A stretch of 64,000 nt of DNA from Aquibacillus saliphilus (GTDB lineage: Bacteria > Bacillota > Bacilli > Bacillales > Amphibacillaceae): contig NZ_JAIZAP010000020.1 of the NCBI RefSeq assembly GCF_020404745.1, forward strand, positions 1 to 64,000, given 5' to 3'. Of the stretch, positions 8,220 through 17,602 are shown one piece after another. Positions within the stretch are counted from its first letter, which is position 1, and every line of letters starts with the position of its first letter. A program made the position numbers and the translations under genes. The notes beneath the pieces are model-generated. The model had not been told where the DNA came from. It saw nothing but the letters and a program-made list of their open reading frames with translations, and did not search any database.

Positions 8220-8246
8220 TCTGCAGCCAAATTGCAGATTTTTTTA
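8220..8246 (+). terminator. Intrinsic terminator after the repeat
   Basis: A 7-bp stem (ATCTGCA with TGCAGAT), 7-base loop and seven T. It points rightward, 400 bases beyond the last plus-strand gene, so it may end a transcript that crosses the repeat element. Confidence 0.7.
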
Positions 8247-8277
8247 TTTGGCAAAAGCAGCAATCCTGACTTTTAGA

Positions 8278-9114
8278 TTATTTGCGTTCATAAATTAGAC
8301 GGTAAAAAAAACGTGAAACAAATATCATCAAGATATGGATAGGTAAAGAACGCAATGATTGTTTAAAGTTCATTTTTAAGACTCCTAAATATACTAACGA
8401 TTGGTCAATAACGACAAATATCGCTAAACACTTCATTCTTTGAACAAGACCCTGCTTATATGATGTAGTTAATGCTATATAAGACTGTAGAAAACTATAT
8501 AAAGGTGCAATAATAAAATGTTCTCTCCAAGAGTGATGTTTGCCCCTACCAAAACGAATTCTCCGAATTAAAGCAGAAATATACATTACATTAATTCCTA
8601 CTACCTCGATTGATAAATAGTGTGATACTTTTAATGACCAAGGTTGTTTATCTCTTAGCGCCTTATATAATATATCACTAATGAAAAAATAAAGTGGCAT
8701 TAACATAATCGTATATATTGGCTTCCACCAGTGAACCTTATATATTTTTATTTTCATGAAAAGTTTTTCAATTAGATGAAAATAAATGGTGAATCCTACT
8801 TTCCATCTCCAATTTTTATTTAACACGGTTAATAAAGTAGAAGTAATTGGAACAAAAATACCTTGAGATAATATAGCTCCAAATATATTGTCCAGGTAAC
8901 GTTTCTTAATAATGGACGGTTTGTAAGTGTAAGCTTTAAATAAATTTAAGACAATATAGTCAAATAGATAGGCTAATCCTATATTAGTTAATAGTAGTAA
9001 CCACGTGGACTTGTCTCTTCTCCTGAAACCTAAATAGATGACCATTCCAAGATGTATTACTGCTAACAATAGGAACGGAATGGAGTTTTTGTTTATCTTT
9101 TTTACCTTCTTCAC
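8278..9114 (-). CDS. Uncharacterised multi-pass membrane protein
   Basis: 278 residues starting at a GTG preceded by GGTGGGATG. Hydropathy by eye suggests six or seven membrane segments separated by short basic loops (for example RRIRFGRGKHHSWREH near 190). The protein is very basic. I do not recognise the family and find no catalytic motif. It has no same-strand neighbour and is divergent from the DUF3231 gene. Confidence 0.6.
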   Translation of the reverse strand: MKKVKKINKNSIPFLLLAVIHLGMVIYLGFRRRDKSTWLLLLTNIGLAYLFDYIVLNLFKAYTYKPSIIKKRYLDNIFGAILSQGIFVPITSTLLTVLNKNWRWKVGFTIYFHLIEKLFMKIKIYKVHWWKPIYTIMLMPLYFFISDILYKALRDKQPWSLKVSHYLSIEVVGINVMYISALIRRIRFGRGKHHSWREHFIIAPLYSFLQSYIALTTSYKQGLVQRMKCLAIFVVIDQSLVYLGVLKMNFKQSLRSLPIHILMIFVSRFFYRLIYERK

Positions 9115-9247
9115 GAATCATCCCACCAAAGTAATATGTATCCGTTATTATTTGCTCAATATTAAGGAAATATAATATGTAAATTATTTTACAATTACAT
9201 TATTTTAAATACATAAGGAATGATAGTAGGTAGGAGGTGAAAATTTC

Positions 9248-9802
9248 GTGCCTAATCCATTTGAAGCTGTTTGGAATACATTGAAAACAGCTATAGACAA
9301 TACAGATGAACCTAAAACACCTTTGCATATCATCGAAGTAGGGGACTGCTGGAAATACGTTACGATGGTGGAGGAATTTATTCGTTATGAGGAAATAGGA
9401 TTAAATACATCAACTGATGATGAAATAAAAGAAATGTTAACAGATGCAATTAAAGTGTGTGAATCACAAGTTAAACGGTTAAGTCAATTTATGAGAGAAG
9501 AAGGGATTTCATTGCCCGATGTCACTTCATCAAAACCTAATTCAGACTCTAAAGAAGTGCCGCTTGGTGTAAAGTTAACGGATAATGAAATTTCTAATGG
9601 AATTGCGTTTAAATTAGTAGTATGTATGCAAGCTTGTGCCAAAGGACAAGGTGACTCTCTACGCAATGATATGGGTTTGTTGTGGCTTAATTTCTATTCT
9701 GAGTGGGTTACATTTGGAACAACATTAAAAACATTAATGAAAAAACGTGGTTGGATAAAAGTACCACCGTATTACTATCCGCCGGGATATCCAAATCAAT
9801 AA
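9248..9802 (+). CDS. DUF3231-family protein
   Basis: 184 residues, GTG start with a near-perfect ribosome site (AGGAGGTGA, seven bases before). The C-terminal end RGWIKVPPYYYPPGYP is typical of DUF3231 proteins of spore formers, which are ferritin-like helical bundles. Two-domain members are longer; this is a single-domain form. A role in sporulation or the spore surface is suspected for the family but not shown. It is monocistronic, closed by a terminator at 9809-9845. Confidence 0.7.
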   Translation: MPNPFEAVWNTLKTAIDNTDEPKTPLHIIEVGDCWKYVTMVEEFIRYEEIGLNTSTDDEIKEMLTDAIKVCESQVKRLSQFMREEGISLPDVTSSKPNSDSKEVPLGVKLTDNEISNGIAFKLVVCMQACAKGQGDSLRNDMGLLWLNFYSEWVTFGTTLKTLMKKRGWIKVPPYYYPPGYPNQ

Positions 9803-9808
9803 GGGCAA

Positions 9809-9845
9809 GAACCAGCTCTTAGCATTAGGAGTTGGTTCTATTTGT
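9809..9845 (+). terminator. Intrinsic terminator after the DUF3231 gene
   Basis: A 10-bp stem with one wobble pair (GAACCAGCTC with GAGTTGGTTC), a 10-base loop and a T-rich tail (TATTTGTTCTTTT). Confidence 0.75.
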
Positions 9846-9849
9846 TCTT

Positions 9850-10149
9850 TTATTTATTATTTTGCCATACCATCAACACGAGTCTAGTTAATGCATAACC
9901 AATTATGGTATAAATAATAACAGCAAATAAAGCGGGAAATTCAATCAGAAATGTTCCATCAATATTAGTTGTTGGAAATATTCCTTCAAAAGGATAGAGT
10001 AGTGGTGCACTAGTATCATAAATCCATTGGACAAATGGTGCGCTTTTATTTGCTCCAAATAATTTAAGAACAATCCGTAATCCTAAAATTAGTTGTGCAA
10101 TTCCAATAACGATATTGATTAAATGAATGATAATAGGTTTACCCTTCAT
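9850..10149 (-). CDS. YggT-family membrane protein
   Basis: About 99 residues with two long membrane segments (near 5-27 and 65-90). Between them lies a motif recalling YggT/YlmG proteins: LGLRIVLKLFGANKSAPFV followed by DTSAPLLYPFEGIFP. The start at 10149 has AAAGGA seven bases before it; the frame is open further upstream without a ribosome site. YlmG relatives are linked to membrane and division-site organisation, but this paralogue stands alone. A second, shorter YggT protein is encoded at 61727 in the sepF cluster. Confidence 0.7.
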   Translation of the reverse strand: MKGKPIIIHLINIVIGIAQLILGLRIVLKLFGANKSAPFVQWIYDTSAPLLYPFEGIFPTTNIDGTFLIEFPALFAVIIYTIIGYALTRLVLMVWQNNK

Positions 10150-10278
10150 AATTATCCTTTTTAAGTAAATGCCGTAGTTAAAGTATTCCCACTTACTAAA
10201 TCGTAAAACTTGCATCAAAAAAGCGAACGATATAATATTTTTTTATAAAAACATTCGATATTAATTGCGAAAAACTGT

Positions 10279-10306
10279 TTGCAAATCAATTAAAATCCGT
10301 TATAAT
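10279..10306 (+). promoter_or_regulatory. Sigma-A promoter of xpt-pbuX
   Basis: TTGCAA (10279-10284), a 16-base spacer and a perfect TATAAT (10301-10306), about 22 bases upstream of the riboswitch aptamer. Confidence 0.7.
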
Positions 10307-10328
10307 TCAATGTATCCAAAAAAATAAT

Positions 10329-10508
10329 ACTCGTATAATAGCAGGGATAAGGCCTGCTGAGTCTCTACCGGACGACCGTAAAATGATCCGACTACGAGTA
10401 AGCATTTATTGCTTGAGTAAAATCATATATTGTCCTTCTAATTTGTGGGGCTGTATTTTATTTATACTCATAAACAGTAGCTTACTCTATGTAGGTTGCT
10501 GTTTTTTT
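10329..10508 (+). ncRNA. Purine (guanine-type) riboswitch with terminator
   Basis: The aptamer runs from 10329 to 10399. P1 pairs ACTCGTA with TACGAGT. The core blocks ATAATAGCAGGGATA, GGCCTGCTGAGTCTCTACC and CCGACTACGAG are the purine-riboswitch consensus. The discriminating base in the last junction is C (GACTACGAG), which by the known rule selects guanine or hypoxanthine over adenine. An expression platform follows, with a terminator stem (AAACAGTAGC with GTTGCTGTTT, 10472-10504) and seven T. Guanine binding should end transcription before xpt. Confidence 0.92.
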
Positions 10509-10529
10509 ATGTTTTTAAAACTAGTATAA

Positions 10530-11138
<609 letters not shown>

Positions 11139-11165
11139 ATTTTAGACATCTAGGAGGATAAACAG

Positions 11166-12488
11166 ATGAATAACACTTCGATTAAAACTTTTTCAATAGG
11201 ATTACAACATGTATTGGCAATGTATGCAGGTGCCATCATTGTTCCATTAATTGTTGGAGGGGCGCTCAATTTAACCTTCGAGCAACTAACTTATTTAGTA
11301 TCAATTGATTTACTTGCCTGTGGAGTGGCAACACTTTTACAAGTTTGGAAAAATAGGTTTTTCGGTATTGGCTTGCCTGTCATGCTTGGATGTACATTTA
11401 CAGCAGTCGGACCTATGATTGCGATTGGAAGTCAACATGGTATTTCTTCAATTTATGGCTCAATTATTGTATCTGGTATTTTTGTTGTCCTTATTTCTAA
11501 ATATTTTAGTAAATTAGTAAGATATTTTCCGCCAGTAGTTACTGGATCAGTTGTGACAATTATAGGCTTAACGCTTATTCCGGTTGCAATCAATGATATG
11601 GCTGGTGGTCAAGGTAGTCCTGATTTTGGAAGTGCAAATAATTTAACTTTAGCTTTTGGTGTGCTTGCATTTATTTTATTAGTTAATAAGTTTGCAAGTG
11701 GATTTCTACGTGCTATCTCTATCTTGCTTGGCTTAGTTGCTGGAACAATTATAGCTTCATTAATCGGAATGGTAGACTTTGCAGAGGTTGGCAATGCTTC
11801 TTGGTTCCATACGATAAAGCCTTTTTATTTTGGTGTGCCAACTTTTGAAATTTCAGCAATTTTAACAATGATTTTAGTAGCAATAGTTAGCTTGATCGAA
11901 TCAACCGGTGTGTATCTCGCACTTGGCGACATAACCGATCGTGAGCTCACAGAAGAAGATTTATCAAAAGGGTATCGAGCAGAAGGACTTGCTATTGTTT
12001 TAGGGGGGATCTTTAACGCATTTCCATATACGACGTACTCACAGAACGTCGGATTAATCCAATTAACAGGAGTGAAATCGAAGAATGTTATTTTTGCTGC
12101 TGGTGGAATTTTAATTGTTTTAGGTTTCTTACCAAAGGTTGCTGCAATTACGACATTAATTCCAACGGCAGTACTAGGTGGTGCGTCAGTGGCTATGTTT
12201 GGAATGGTTGTTGCCTATGGTATAAAAATGCTAAGTCAAGTAAACTTCGAAGTAGAAGGGAACTTGCTGATAGTTGCCTGTGCTGTTGGGATGGGACTAG
12301 GTGTTACCGTTGTTCCTGAAATATTTGCTAATTTGCCAGAAAGTATTCGAATTTTAACAGAAAGTGGAATTGTTGCTGGAAGTTTGACTGCAATTATCTT
12401 AAATATTTTATTCCATGTTATTCCTAATCCTAAATCTAAACAAAAACAACAAAATCAAACTAAAGTAACTCATCAAAAAGCATCATAA
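11166..12488 (+). CDS. pbuX: Xanthine permease
   Basis: 440 residues with about 12-14 membrane segments, a member of the nucleobase:cation symporter-2 family. Family motifs are present: GLQHVLAMYAGAIIVPL at the start, VSLIESTGVYLALGDI near 240, and the signature SQNVGLIQLTGVKSKNV near 295. It takes up xanthine for the phosphoribosyltransferase encoded just upstream. It has a strong ribosome site (AGGAGG) and is the last gene of the riboswitch operon, ended by the terminator at 12497. Confidence 0.93.
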   Translation: MNNTSIKTFSIGLQHVLAMYAGAIIVPLIVGGALNLTFEQLTYLVSIDLLACGVATLLQVWKNRFFGIGLPVMLGCTFTAVGPMIAIGSQHGISSIYGSIIVSGIFVVLISKYFSKLVRYFPPVVTGSVVTIIGLTLIPVAINDMAGGQGSPDFGSANNLTLAFGVLAFILLVNKFASGFLRAISILLGLVAGTIIASLIGMVDFAEVGNASWFHTIKPFYFGVPTFEISAILTMILVAIVSLIESTGVYLALGDITDRELTEEDLSKGYRAEGLAIVLGGIFNAFPYTTYSQNVGLIQLTGVKSKNVIFAAGGILIVLGFLPKVAAITTLIPTAVLGGASVAMFGMVVAYGIKMLSQVNFEVEGNLLIVACAVGMGLGVTVVPEIFANLPESIRILTESGIVAGSLTAIILNILFHVIPNPKSKQKQQNQTKVTHQKAS

Positions 12489-12496
12489 AATACAGA

Positions 12497-12526
12497 AATC
12501 CCCTCTACCTATAGGTAAGGGGGATT
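12497..12526. terminator. Bidirectional terminator between pbuX and the gtrA-like gene
   Basis: AATCCCC pairs with GGGGATT, with inner pairing TACCTATAGGTA. It sits between two convergent genes. The T tracts are short, so efficiency is uncertain. Confidence 0.6.
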
Positions 12527-12527
12527 A

Positions 12528-12926
12528 TCATCTATAGAATACGAAGTTTTTCTGTCCGAAATAGTTCAACAACGTATATAGTACTGTGCCAAATAGAATG
12601 GAGATATATTCTATAGAAATAGGTGGGGATTGCAATAACTGGTCAAAGAGCAAAAATGCTGAACGCCTGCCAATAAAGTAAGCAATAAAATAACATGAGC
12701 CAATTACAATGAAAAAGCGATAAATCGTTTGCTGAATTGATTTTTCATTATGAAACGTAAACGATTTGTTTAATAGATAGCTAACACAAGCGCCAATCAA
12801 ATTACCAATAAATGTCGAGAGCCAGTAGTTTAAACCATTAAAAAATAATAGATACATGAGTGACAGGCCGACAATTGTATTTACTATTCCAACTAAGATG
12901 AACCGTGAAAACATTAAACCTTTCAT
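12528..12926 (-). CDS. GtrA-family membrane protein
   Basis: 132 residues with four membrane segments and the GtrA-like start FSRFILVGIVNTIVGLSLMY, a conserved GACVSYLLNKSFTF in the middle and LNYFGQKNFVF at the end. GtrA-like proteins work with a GtrB-type transferase in moving undecaprenyl-phosphate-linked sugars across the membrane. Directly upstream (one-base gap) is just such a transferase, which supports that role. It is the last gene of a three-gene minus-strand operon. Confidence 0.85.
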   Translation of the reverse strand: MKGLMFSRFILVGIVNTIVGLSLMYLLFFNGLNYWLSTFIGNLIGACVSYLLNKSFTFHNEKSIQQTIYRFFIVIGSCYFIAYFIGRRSAFLLFDQLLQSPPISIEYISILFGTVLYTLLNYFGQKNFVFYR

Positions 12927-12927
12927 A

Positions 12928-13959
12928 TTAACGTTTCATTTGCTTTTTATATTCTGGAATCGCTGTCGTAGGCGGTTGGGATAAATGTTTAAGTGGATCC
13001 TTATCCGTGTATAAATCAATATCGACTGCATATTTAGGTCGTCGCTTTACTTCCATAAAAACTCTGCCGATGTATTCTCCAATAATCCCAATCCCCATTA
13101 ACTGCAACCCACCTAATAGCCAGATTGAAATCATAAGTGATGCCCAACCTGCATTAGTGTTGCCAATGAATTTTTGAATGAGGGCGTACATACCAGCAAT
13201 TCCGCCTAGAAAAAACAGAAAAAATCCTAAAAATGTAATAAAACGAATAGGGGTAACACTAAACGAGGTAACTCCATCGAACGCAAACGACAACATTTTC
13301 TTTAATGGATACTTGGTTTCGCCTGCATGGCGTACTTTTCGTTCGTACATTACTTTCGTTGTTTTAAATCCGATCATAGGAATAATGCCGCGTAAGAATA
13401 AATTCTCCTCCTGATAGTGGTTCAATTCCACAAGTACTCGTTTGCTCATTAATCGGTAATCGGCGTGATTATAAACTAAATTGATTCCAAGTTTATTCAT
13501 CAACTTATAGAAGCCTTGGGCAGTTAAACGTTTAAAGTGTGTGTCCGTTTTTCTGCTACTCCGGACACCATAGACAATTTGATAACCTTCGTGGTATTTT
13601 ATCAAGAATTCCCGAATGACACTAATATCATCCTGTAAGTCAGCGTCAATTGAAATCACGCAATCCGATTTTATCAGCGCTCGCCGCAGTCCAGCCAACA
13701 GTGCAGTCTGATGGCCGACGTTTCGAGCAAGTTTTAATCCTGTTACGTACTTATTGAGAGCACATCCTTTAGAGATAAGTGTCCATGTTAGATCTTTACT
13801 CCCATCATCAACCAACAATAGTTTGCTTTTATCGGAGATCATTTCATCGCTTATTAACTCATCAAGCTTTAACGTTAGCTGCCTAATTGTCTCATTTAAG
13901 ACTTCCTGCTCGTTGTAACAAGGTACAACAATCGTTAATAATGGTAGTGATTTCTCCAA
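12928..13959 (-). CDS. ykoT: GtrB-type glycosyltransferase (GT2), YkoT-like
   Basis: About 343 residues. The GT2 catalytic domain has VVPCYNEQEVL near the start, a DDGSKD block and the metal-binding SIDADLQDD near 125. Two C-terminal membrane segments (about 225-250 and 265-295) are typical of GtrB/DPM1-like enzymes that load a sugar on undecaprenyl phosphate. Start: TTG at 13959 lies seven bases after TTAGGAGG, which overlaps the stop codon of the upstream gene. A longer frame from 14001 would overlap that gene and lacks a site. The ykoT name rests on pairing with a ykoS-like gene. Confidence 0.8.
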   Translation of the reverse strand: MEKSLPLLTIVVPCYNEQEVLNETIRQLTLKLDELISDEMISDKSKLLLVDDGSKDLTWTLISKGCALNKYVTGLKLARNVGHQTALLAGLRRALIKSDCVISIDADLQDDISVIREFLIKYHEGYQIVYGVRSSRKTDTHFKRLTAQGFYKLMNKLGINLVYNHADYRLMSKRVLVELNHYQEENLFLRGIIPMIGFKTTKVMYERKVRHAGETKYPLKKMLSFAFDGVTSFSVTPIRFITFLGFFLFFLGGIAGMYALIQKFIGNTNAGWASLMISIWLLGGLQLMGIGIIGEYIGRVFMEVKRRPKYAVDIDLYTDKDPLKHLSQPPTTAIPEYKKQMKR

Positions 13960-13970
13960 GCTATTTCCTC

Positions 13971-15665
13971 CTAAGATGTTTGGTATAAGTAGATTTTCCA
14001 AGCTGATTCTAAGTGATTAAACTCTTTGACTAACTGAAGATTATTAGTCTCTGCATTTACTATTGGTAAGGCGGAAAAAAAGTAGCGTCCTCCCATTTCT
14101 TTAAAGGCTGCAATATTCAGTTCTAAGTTTTCTATTTTTTTTGTTGAATTTTTTCTGAAATCATAGTTTTTTCCCAACTCATCTACGAAGATGTAGCACC
14201 GACTTCCCCATTCATCGTAGTATTTTTTTAACGAGGCATTTTTTTCAAGTTCCTTACTAATAATTTTTCTGAACTGATATTTGTAGGAGATAGGATAAAT
14301 ATTGTTGTACGTATCTAACGTATAGAAGCCATTGTACTGTGCAATGCTTGGATGAAGTCCAATACTTGCGACCCGGTATGACTTCTGCGGTGTCCCGATG
14401 TATTCTTTAATTTCGTTAAATTGCTTTTCGGCATAAAACTCTTTAAATGAAGGTGTTTTGTGATAAGCACCATAATGAATTTCCTCATTAAAAGGGATGA
14501 GAACAATTAATTGCGCTAGAATAGCTATCATTACAAATTTCCTCCACCTTTTTTTCATTTTCCACAAGATCATGCAAGCTATCGCAAAGCTCAAGTAAAT
14601 AACAAGTGGTCGTAAGAAGTGGAATCTGGCAAAATTGAATGTAACTAATAGTTCTATGTTTTCCTTTAATGGACCCCACATTTTGTTAAACCACAAGGCA
14701 TACCATAAAGATAATCCGTAATTTAACACAAACAAAAAGATGAATAACTTATCTTGTTTCTGTTTTTTACGGAATAAAATGATACCTAGTGTTAAAAAAA
14801 GAACGGGAATGATAATTACTGTGTGAATAGTCATTACATGGGTGTGACCAAGAAAGAAATTTTTAATGGATAGACGAACAGAGTGCCAGAAGTCGTGCCG
14901 TGACGAAATAAATTCAATTCGATGCATTGGTTCTTCGACCGCTGTTAACATCGTTATCAGAAGTCGATATTCTACTAAAAGAAAAATACTAGACATTAAA
15001 AAAATACTCGTGAGGAATAACAAGTTCAAATCACGTTTCAAAATCAAATCATACAACCAGATAAATGAAACTAAGATTAAGAAAAATAAAAAGCCTAGTA
15101 CTAAACTAGAGTAAAGTGGTAATAAAATGAGTGTTAGCCAGTTCTTCCATGAATAATCACGAAGCCTTATATTTAAAAATGCCCACAGTGCTAATGGATA
15201 GCCCAAGGTACTGAGCATCCCAGACGGCCAAAACGGTGTGAAGGCAAATGCCAATGCAACTCCAACTCGAATCACAGCTGCATCGTTATTAGTGATGAAA
15301 TGTTTTTTTAGCAGTAGGTACATACCCATAAATGCAAATAGCCTCGTTATCGTTTGACTGAGTGCGTAGGCGGTCATCGTAGGGAAAAGGCTATGTAACC
15401 AGACAATTCCACTGAATTCTGTTCCAAACGCATTTCTAGGTAAGCCATTAATAACTTGAGGAATAGTTGACCCGACATCACCAAATACTTGTCCACTTTC
15501 AATTAAAACTTTATACCAAGCCAAATTTGAATCCATATTGTCATGAATTCGAATGTGAGCATCTTCCCCTAATAAATAGAGAGGAGACAAAAAAAGCACT
15601 AATAAACTAATGCCAGTCACTAAATATACTTTTTCTTTTCTATTGTTTAAATGGCCAAATGACAT
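13971..15665 (-). CDS. ykoS: Multi-pass membrane protein, YkoS-like (DUF6044)
   Basis: 564 residues with about ten membrane segments up to residue 390, then an extracytoplasmic C-terminal domain of about 170 residues. It resembles the YkoS/YfhO-like family, with an early extracytoplasmic loop (EDAHIRIHDNMDSNLAWYK) rich in acidic residues, as in polyprenyl-phosphate-sugar-using glycosyltransferases of the GT-C type. With the GtrB-like and GtrA-like genes below it forms a complete sugar-loading, flipping and transfer set for glycosylating a surface polymer. In B. subtilis ykoST is linked to sporulation; here regulation is unknown. Confidence 0.7.
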   Translation of the reverse strand: MSFGHLNNRKEKVYLVTGISLLVLFLSPLYLLGEDAHIRIHDNMDSNLAWYKVLIESGQVFGDVGSTIPQVINGLPRNAFGTEFSGIVWLHSLFPTMTAYALSQTITRLFAFMGMYLLLKKHFITNNDAAVIRVGVALAFAFTPFWPSGMLSTLGYPLALWAFLNIRLRDYSWKNWLTLILLPLYSSLVLGFLFFLILVSFIWLYDLILKRDLNLLFLTSIFLMSSIFLLVEYRLLITMLTAVEEPMHRIEFISSRHDFWHSVRLSIKNFFLGHTHVMTIHTVIIIPVLFLTLGIILFRKKQKQDKLFIFLFVLNYGLSLWYALWFNKMWGPLKENIELLVTFNFARFHFLRPLVIYLSFAIACMILWKMKKRWRKFVMIAILAQLIVLIPFNEEIHYGAYHKTPSFKEFYAEKQFNEIKEYIGTPQKSYRVASIGLHPSIAQYNGFYTLDTYNNIYPISYKYQFRKIISKELEKNASLKKYYDEWGSRCYIFVDELGKNYDFRKNSTKKIENLELNIAAFKEMGGRYFFSALPIVNAETNNLQLVKEFNHLESAWKIYLYQTS

Positions 15666-15859
15666 ACCTACACATCCATTAGTAATTTAACTATTGTCTT
15701 TGCTAGTATGAGCAAAGACAAATTGAAAAATGTATCATTAAAGTAAAAAATATCATCCTTTACCAATTCCAATAATTGAAACCAATAAACAAACTTGTTA
15801 CTATAATAGTAGTAATTGATGATAGCAAAGTATTCCAAACGGAGGAGTTGAGTTTAGTA

Positions 15860-16291
15860 ATGGATTTTAATTTATATATGGGCGATGTAGTTAATTCTGC
15901 ACGAAAAGATATTACTGAGGCAGGTTACGAGGAATTAACTATGCCTGAACAAGTAGATGAAGCACTAAATCGTAAGGGAACAACATTAGTTATGGTGAAT
16001 TCGACGTGTGGTTGTGCTGGTGGGGTAGCTAGACCAGCAGCGGCTAATGCAATCCACTATGACAAACGACCAGACCATCTGGTTACAGTTTTTGCTGGAC
16101 AAGACCGGGAAGCTACAGAGAAAGCTAGAGGATACTTTGAAGGTTATCCCCCGTCTTCACCATCGTTTGCTTTCTTAAAAGATGGTAAAATCGTATCAAT
16201 GGTGGAACGTCATGATATTGAAGGGTTTGGACCTGTTGATGTCGTTGGTCGTTTGCAGAAAATATTTGATGAACACTGTGAAGAATTATAG
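15860..16291 (+). CDS. brxB: Bacilliredoxin BrxB (YqiW)
   Basis: 143 residues starting [18 protein letters not shown], very close to B. subtilis YqiW. The CGC active site lies in [15 protein letters not shown] near residue 53. [16 protein letters not shown] and a C-terminal EHCEEL match too. The protein removes bacillithiol from oxidised protein thiols; bshC for bacillithiol synthesis is in the same window at 35645. The ATG at 15860 has GGAGGAG 12 bases before it; the open frame runs further upstream without a site. brxB followed by yqjA repeats the order seen in B. subtilis. Confidence 0.93.
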   Translation: MDFNLYMGDVVNSARKDITEAGYEELTMPEQVDEALNRKGTTLVMVNSTCGCAGGVARPAAANAIHYDKRPDHLVTVFAGQDREATEKARGYFEGYPPSSPSFAFLKDGKIVSMVERHDIEGFGPVDVVGRLQKIFDEHCEEL

Positions 16292-16321
16292 GTTCACATT
16301 CAATCAGTAGTAAGTAGATTG

Positions 16322-16356
16322 TTCCTTTGTCGAGCTCTTTGACAAAGGAATTTTTT
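16322..16356 (+). terminator. Intrinsic terminator after brxB
   Basis: A perfect 10-bp stem (TTCCTTTGTC with GACAAAGGAA), 9-base loop and six T. Confidence 0.9.
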
Positions 16357-16361
16357 GTTAA

Positions 16362-16470
16362 TCTAGCTTCAGCGTCTAGCCCGCCAGAGGTCTTAAGTCA
16401 AGCACCTTTGTGGCAAAAAGCGCAACATAGAGGCTTGACTTAATGCCCTAGGCTAACTATGGGCCTACCT
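16362..16470. repeat. Bacillaceae intergenic repeat, copy 1
   Basis: CTAGCTTCAGCGTCTAGCCC, GAGGTCTTAAG, GCGCAACATAGAGGCTTGAC and TTAATGCCCTAGG form a block of about 108 bases that recurs in diverged form at 59195-59303. Internal complementarity (TTAAGTCAAGC with GCTTGACTTAA) folds it into a long hairpin. It lies directly after a terminator, as the second copy does. Confidence 0.6.
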
Positions 16471-16558
16471 TTTGTTCTGTATTTTGAGATATATAGAGAT
16501 ATATCAAATTTTCGATTATAATAGGTAGTGTATAATTAAGCATTGAGGAGTTTTTATC

Positions 16559-17533
16559 TTGAAAATTGGTTATCGTACGATAAAAACTGCAATTGGTACG
16601 CCATTCGCTATATGGATTGCTGAACTGTTGTCGTTAGACAATTTTGTTTCAGCCGGAATCCTGACTCTTTTATGCATTCAGCCTACCAGAAAACGGTCAT
16701 TTTTAAGTTCATGGTACAGGTTTGGTGCATGTTTGTTAGCGATGGTTTACTCATTTATTGTGTTTGAATTAGTCGGCTATCATCCAGTTGCAATTGGTTT
16801 ACTATTAATTTTATTTATTCCAACCACTGTAAAACTCGAGTTAACTCCAGGCATTGTAACAAGCTCTGTTATTTTATTACATCTTTATAGCTCACAACAT
16901 ATTACTTGGAATTTACTTTTGAATGAATTGGTCTTAATTGTGGTCGGAATTGGGACGGCGTTATTGTTAAATCTATATATGCCAAGCTTAGATGCAAATC
17001 TAATGAAAATGCAGAAAAAAATCGAAGGAAATTTTAAAATTATCCTAACTGAAATTGTCATTTACTTAAGAGAAGGTAGACAAACATGGACAGGCAGAGA
17101 AATTACCGAAACAGAAGATTTACTTAATGAAGCAGAGGAAATGGTATTACGAGATTTAGAAAACCATATTTTTCGAGACAGTCATCCCTATTATGATTAT
17201 GTTAAAATGCGGAAAAAACAATTTGAACTTTTAAGAAGAATGTTGCCATTAATTAGCCAAATGAATGATTTATATGAGCAATCATACCGAATGGCAGATT
17301 TATTTGATGACCTTGCTGAAGCAATCCACCCTGGTAATACAGCTAGCATCCATTTGCAAACAATCCGTGAACTAAAGCAGCAGTTTGAAGGAGATGATTT
17401 ACCTAAAACACGCCAAGAGTTTGAAACAAGAGCAAACCTTTTTCGGCTACTTTATGAAATTGAACAATATTTGGTGATTAAAAAGAATCGTGCTCCTAAT
17501 TTCAAACAAAAACAAAGGGTAGATGCACCATGA
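16559..17533 (+). CDS. yqjA: Aromatic acid exporter family protein YqjA
   Basis: 324 residues. The N-terminal 150 hold about five membrane segments (from IGYRTIKTAIGTPFAIWIAE), the ArAE_1 domain. The C-terminal half is soluble and helical with a charged core (WTGREITETEDLLNEAEEM). Related proteins are assumed to export aromatic carboxylic acids; a substrate is not established. TTG start with TTGAGGAG nine bases before. An A/T-rich inverted repeat near 16483-16507 lies in its upstream region. The L,D-transpeptidase gene follows after 69 bases. Confidence 0.85.
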   Translation: MKIGYRTIKTAIGTPFAIWIAELLSLDNFVSAGILTLLCIQPTRKRSFLSSWYRFGACLLAMVYSFIVFELVGYHPVAIGLLLILFIPTTVKLELTPGIVTSSVILLHLYSSQHITWNLLLNELVLIVVGIGTALLLNLYMPSLDANLMKMQKKIEGNFKIILTEIVIYLREGRQTWTGREITETEDLLNEAEEMVLRDLENHIFRDSHPYYDYVKMRKKQFELLRRMLPLISQMNDLYEQSYRMADLFDDLAEAIHPGNTASIHLQTIRELKQQFEGDDLPKTRQEFETRANLFRLLYEIEQYLVIKKNRAPNFKQKQRVDAP

Positions 17534-17602
17534 ATAATTATTAAATTGCTTCATTTGGTTATGTTAATCATAAACAAACTTCCATAGAAGTGAGGAGTTT
17601 TT

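Noticed and set aside
10251-10275. PurR boxes ahead of xpt
   Set aside because: TTCG and CGAA occur in inverted order but the flanks miss several consensus bases and the spacing is short.
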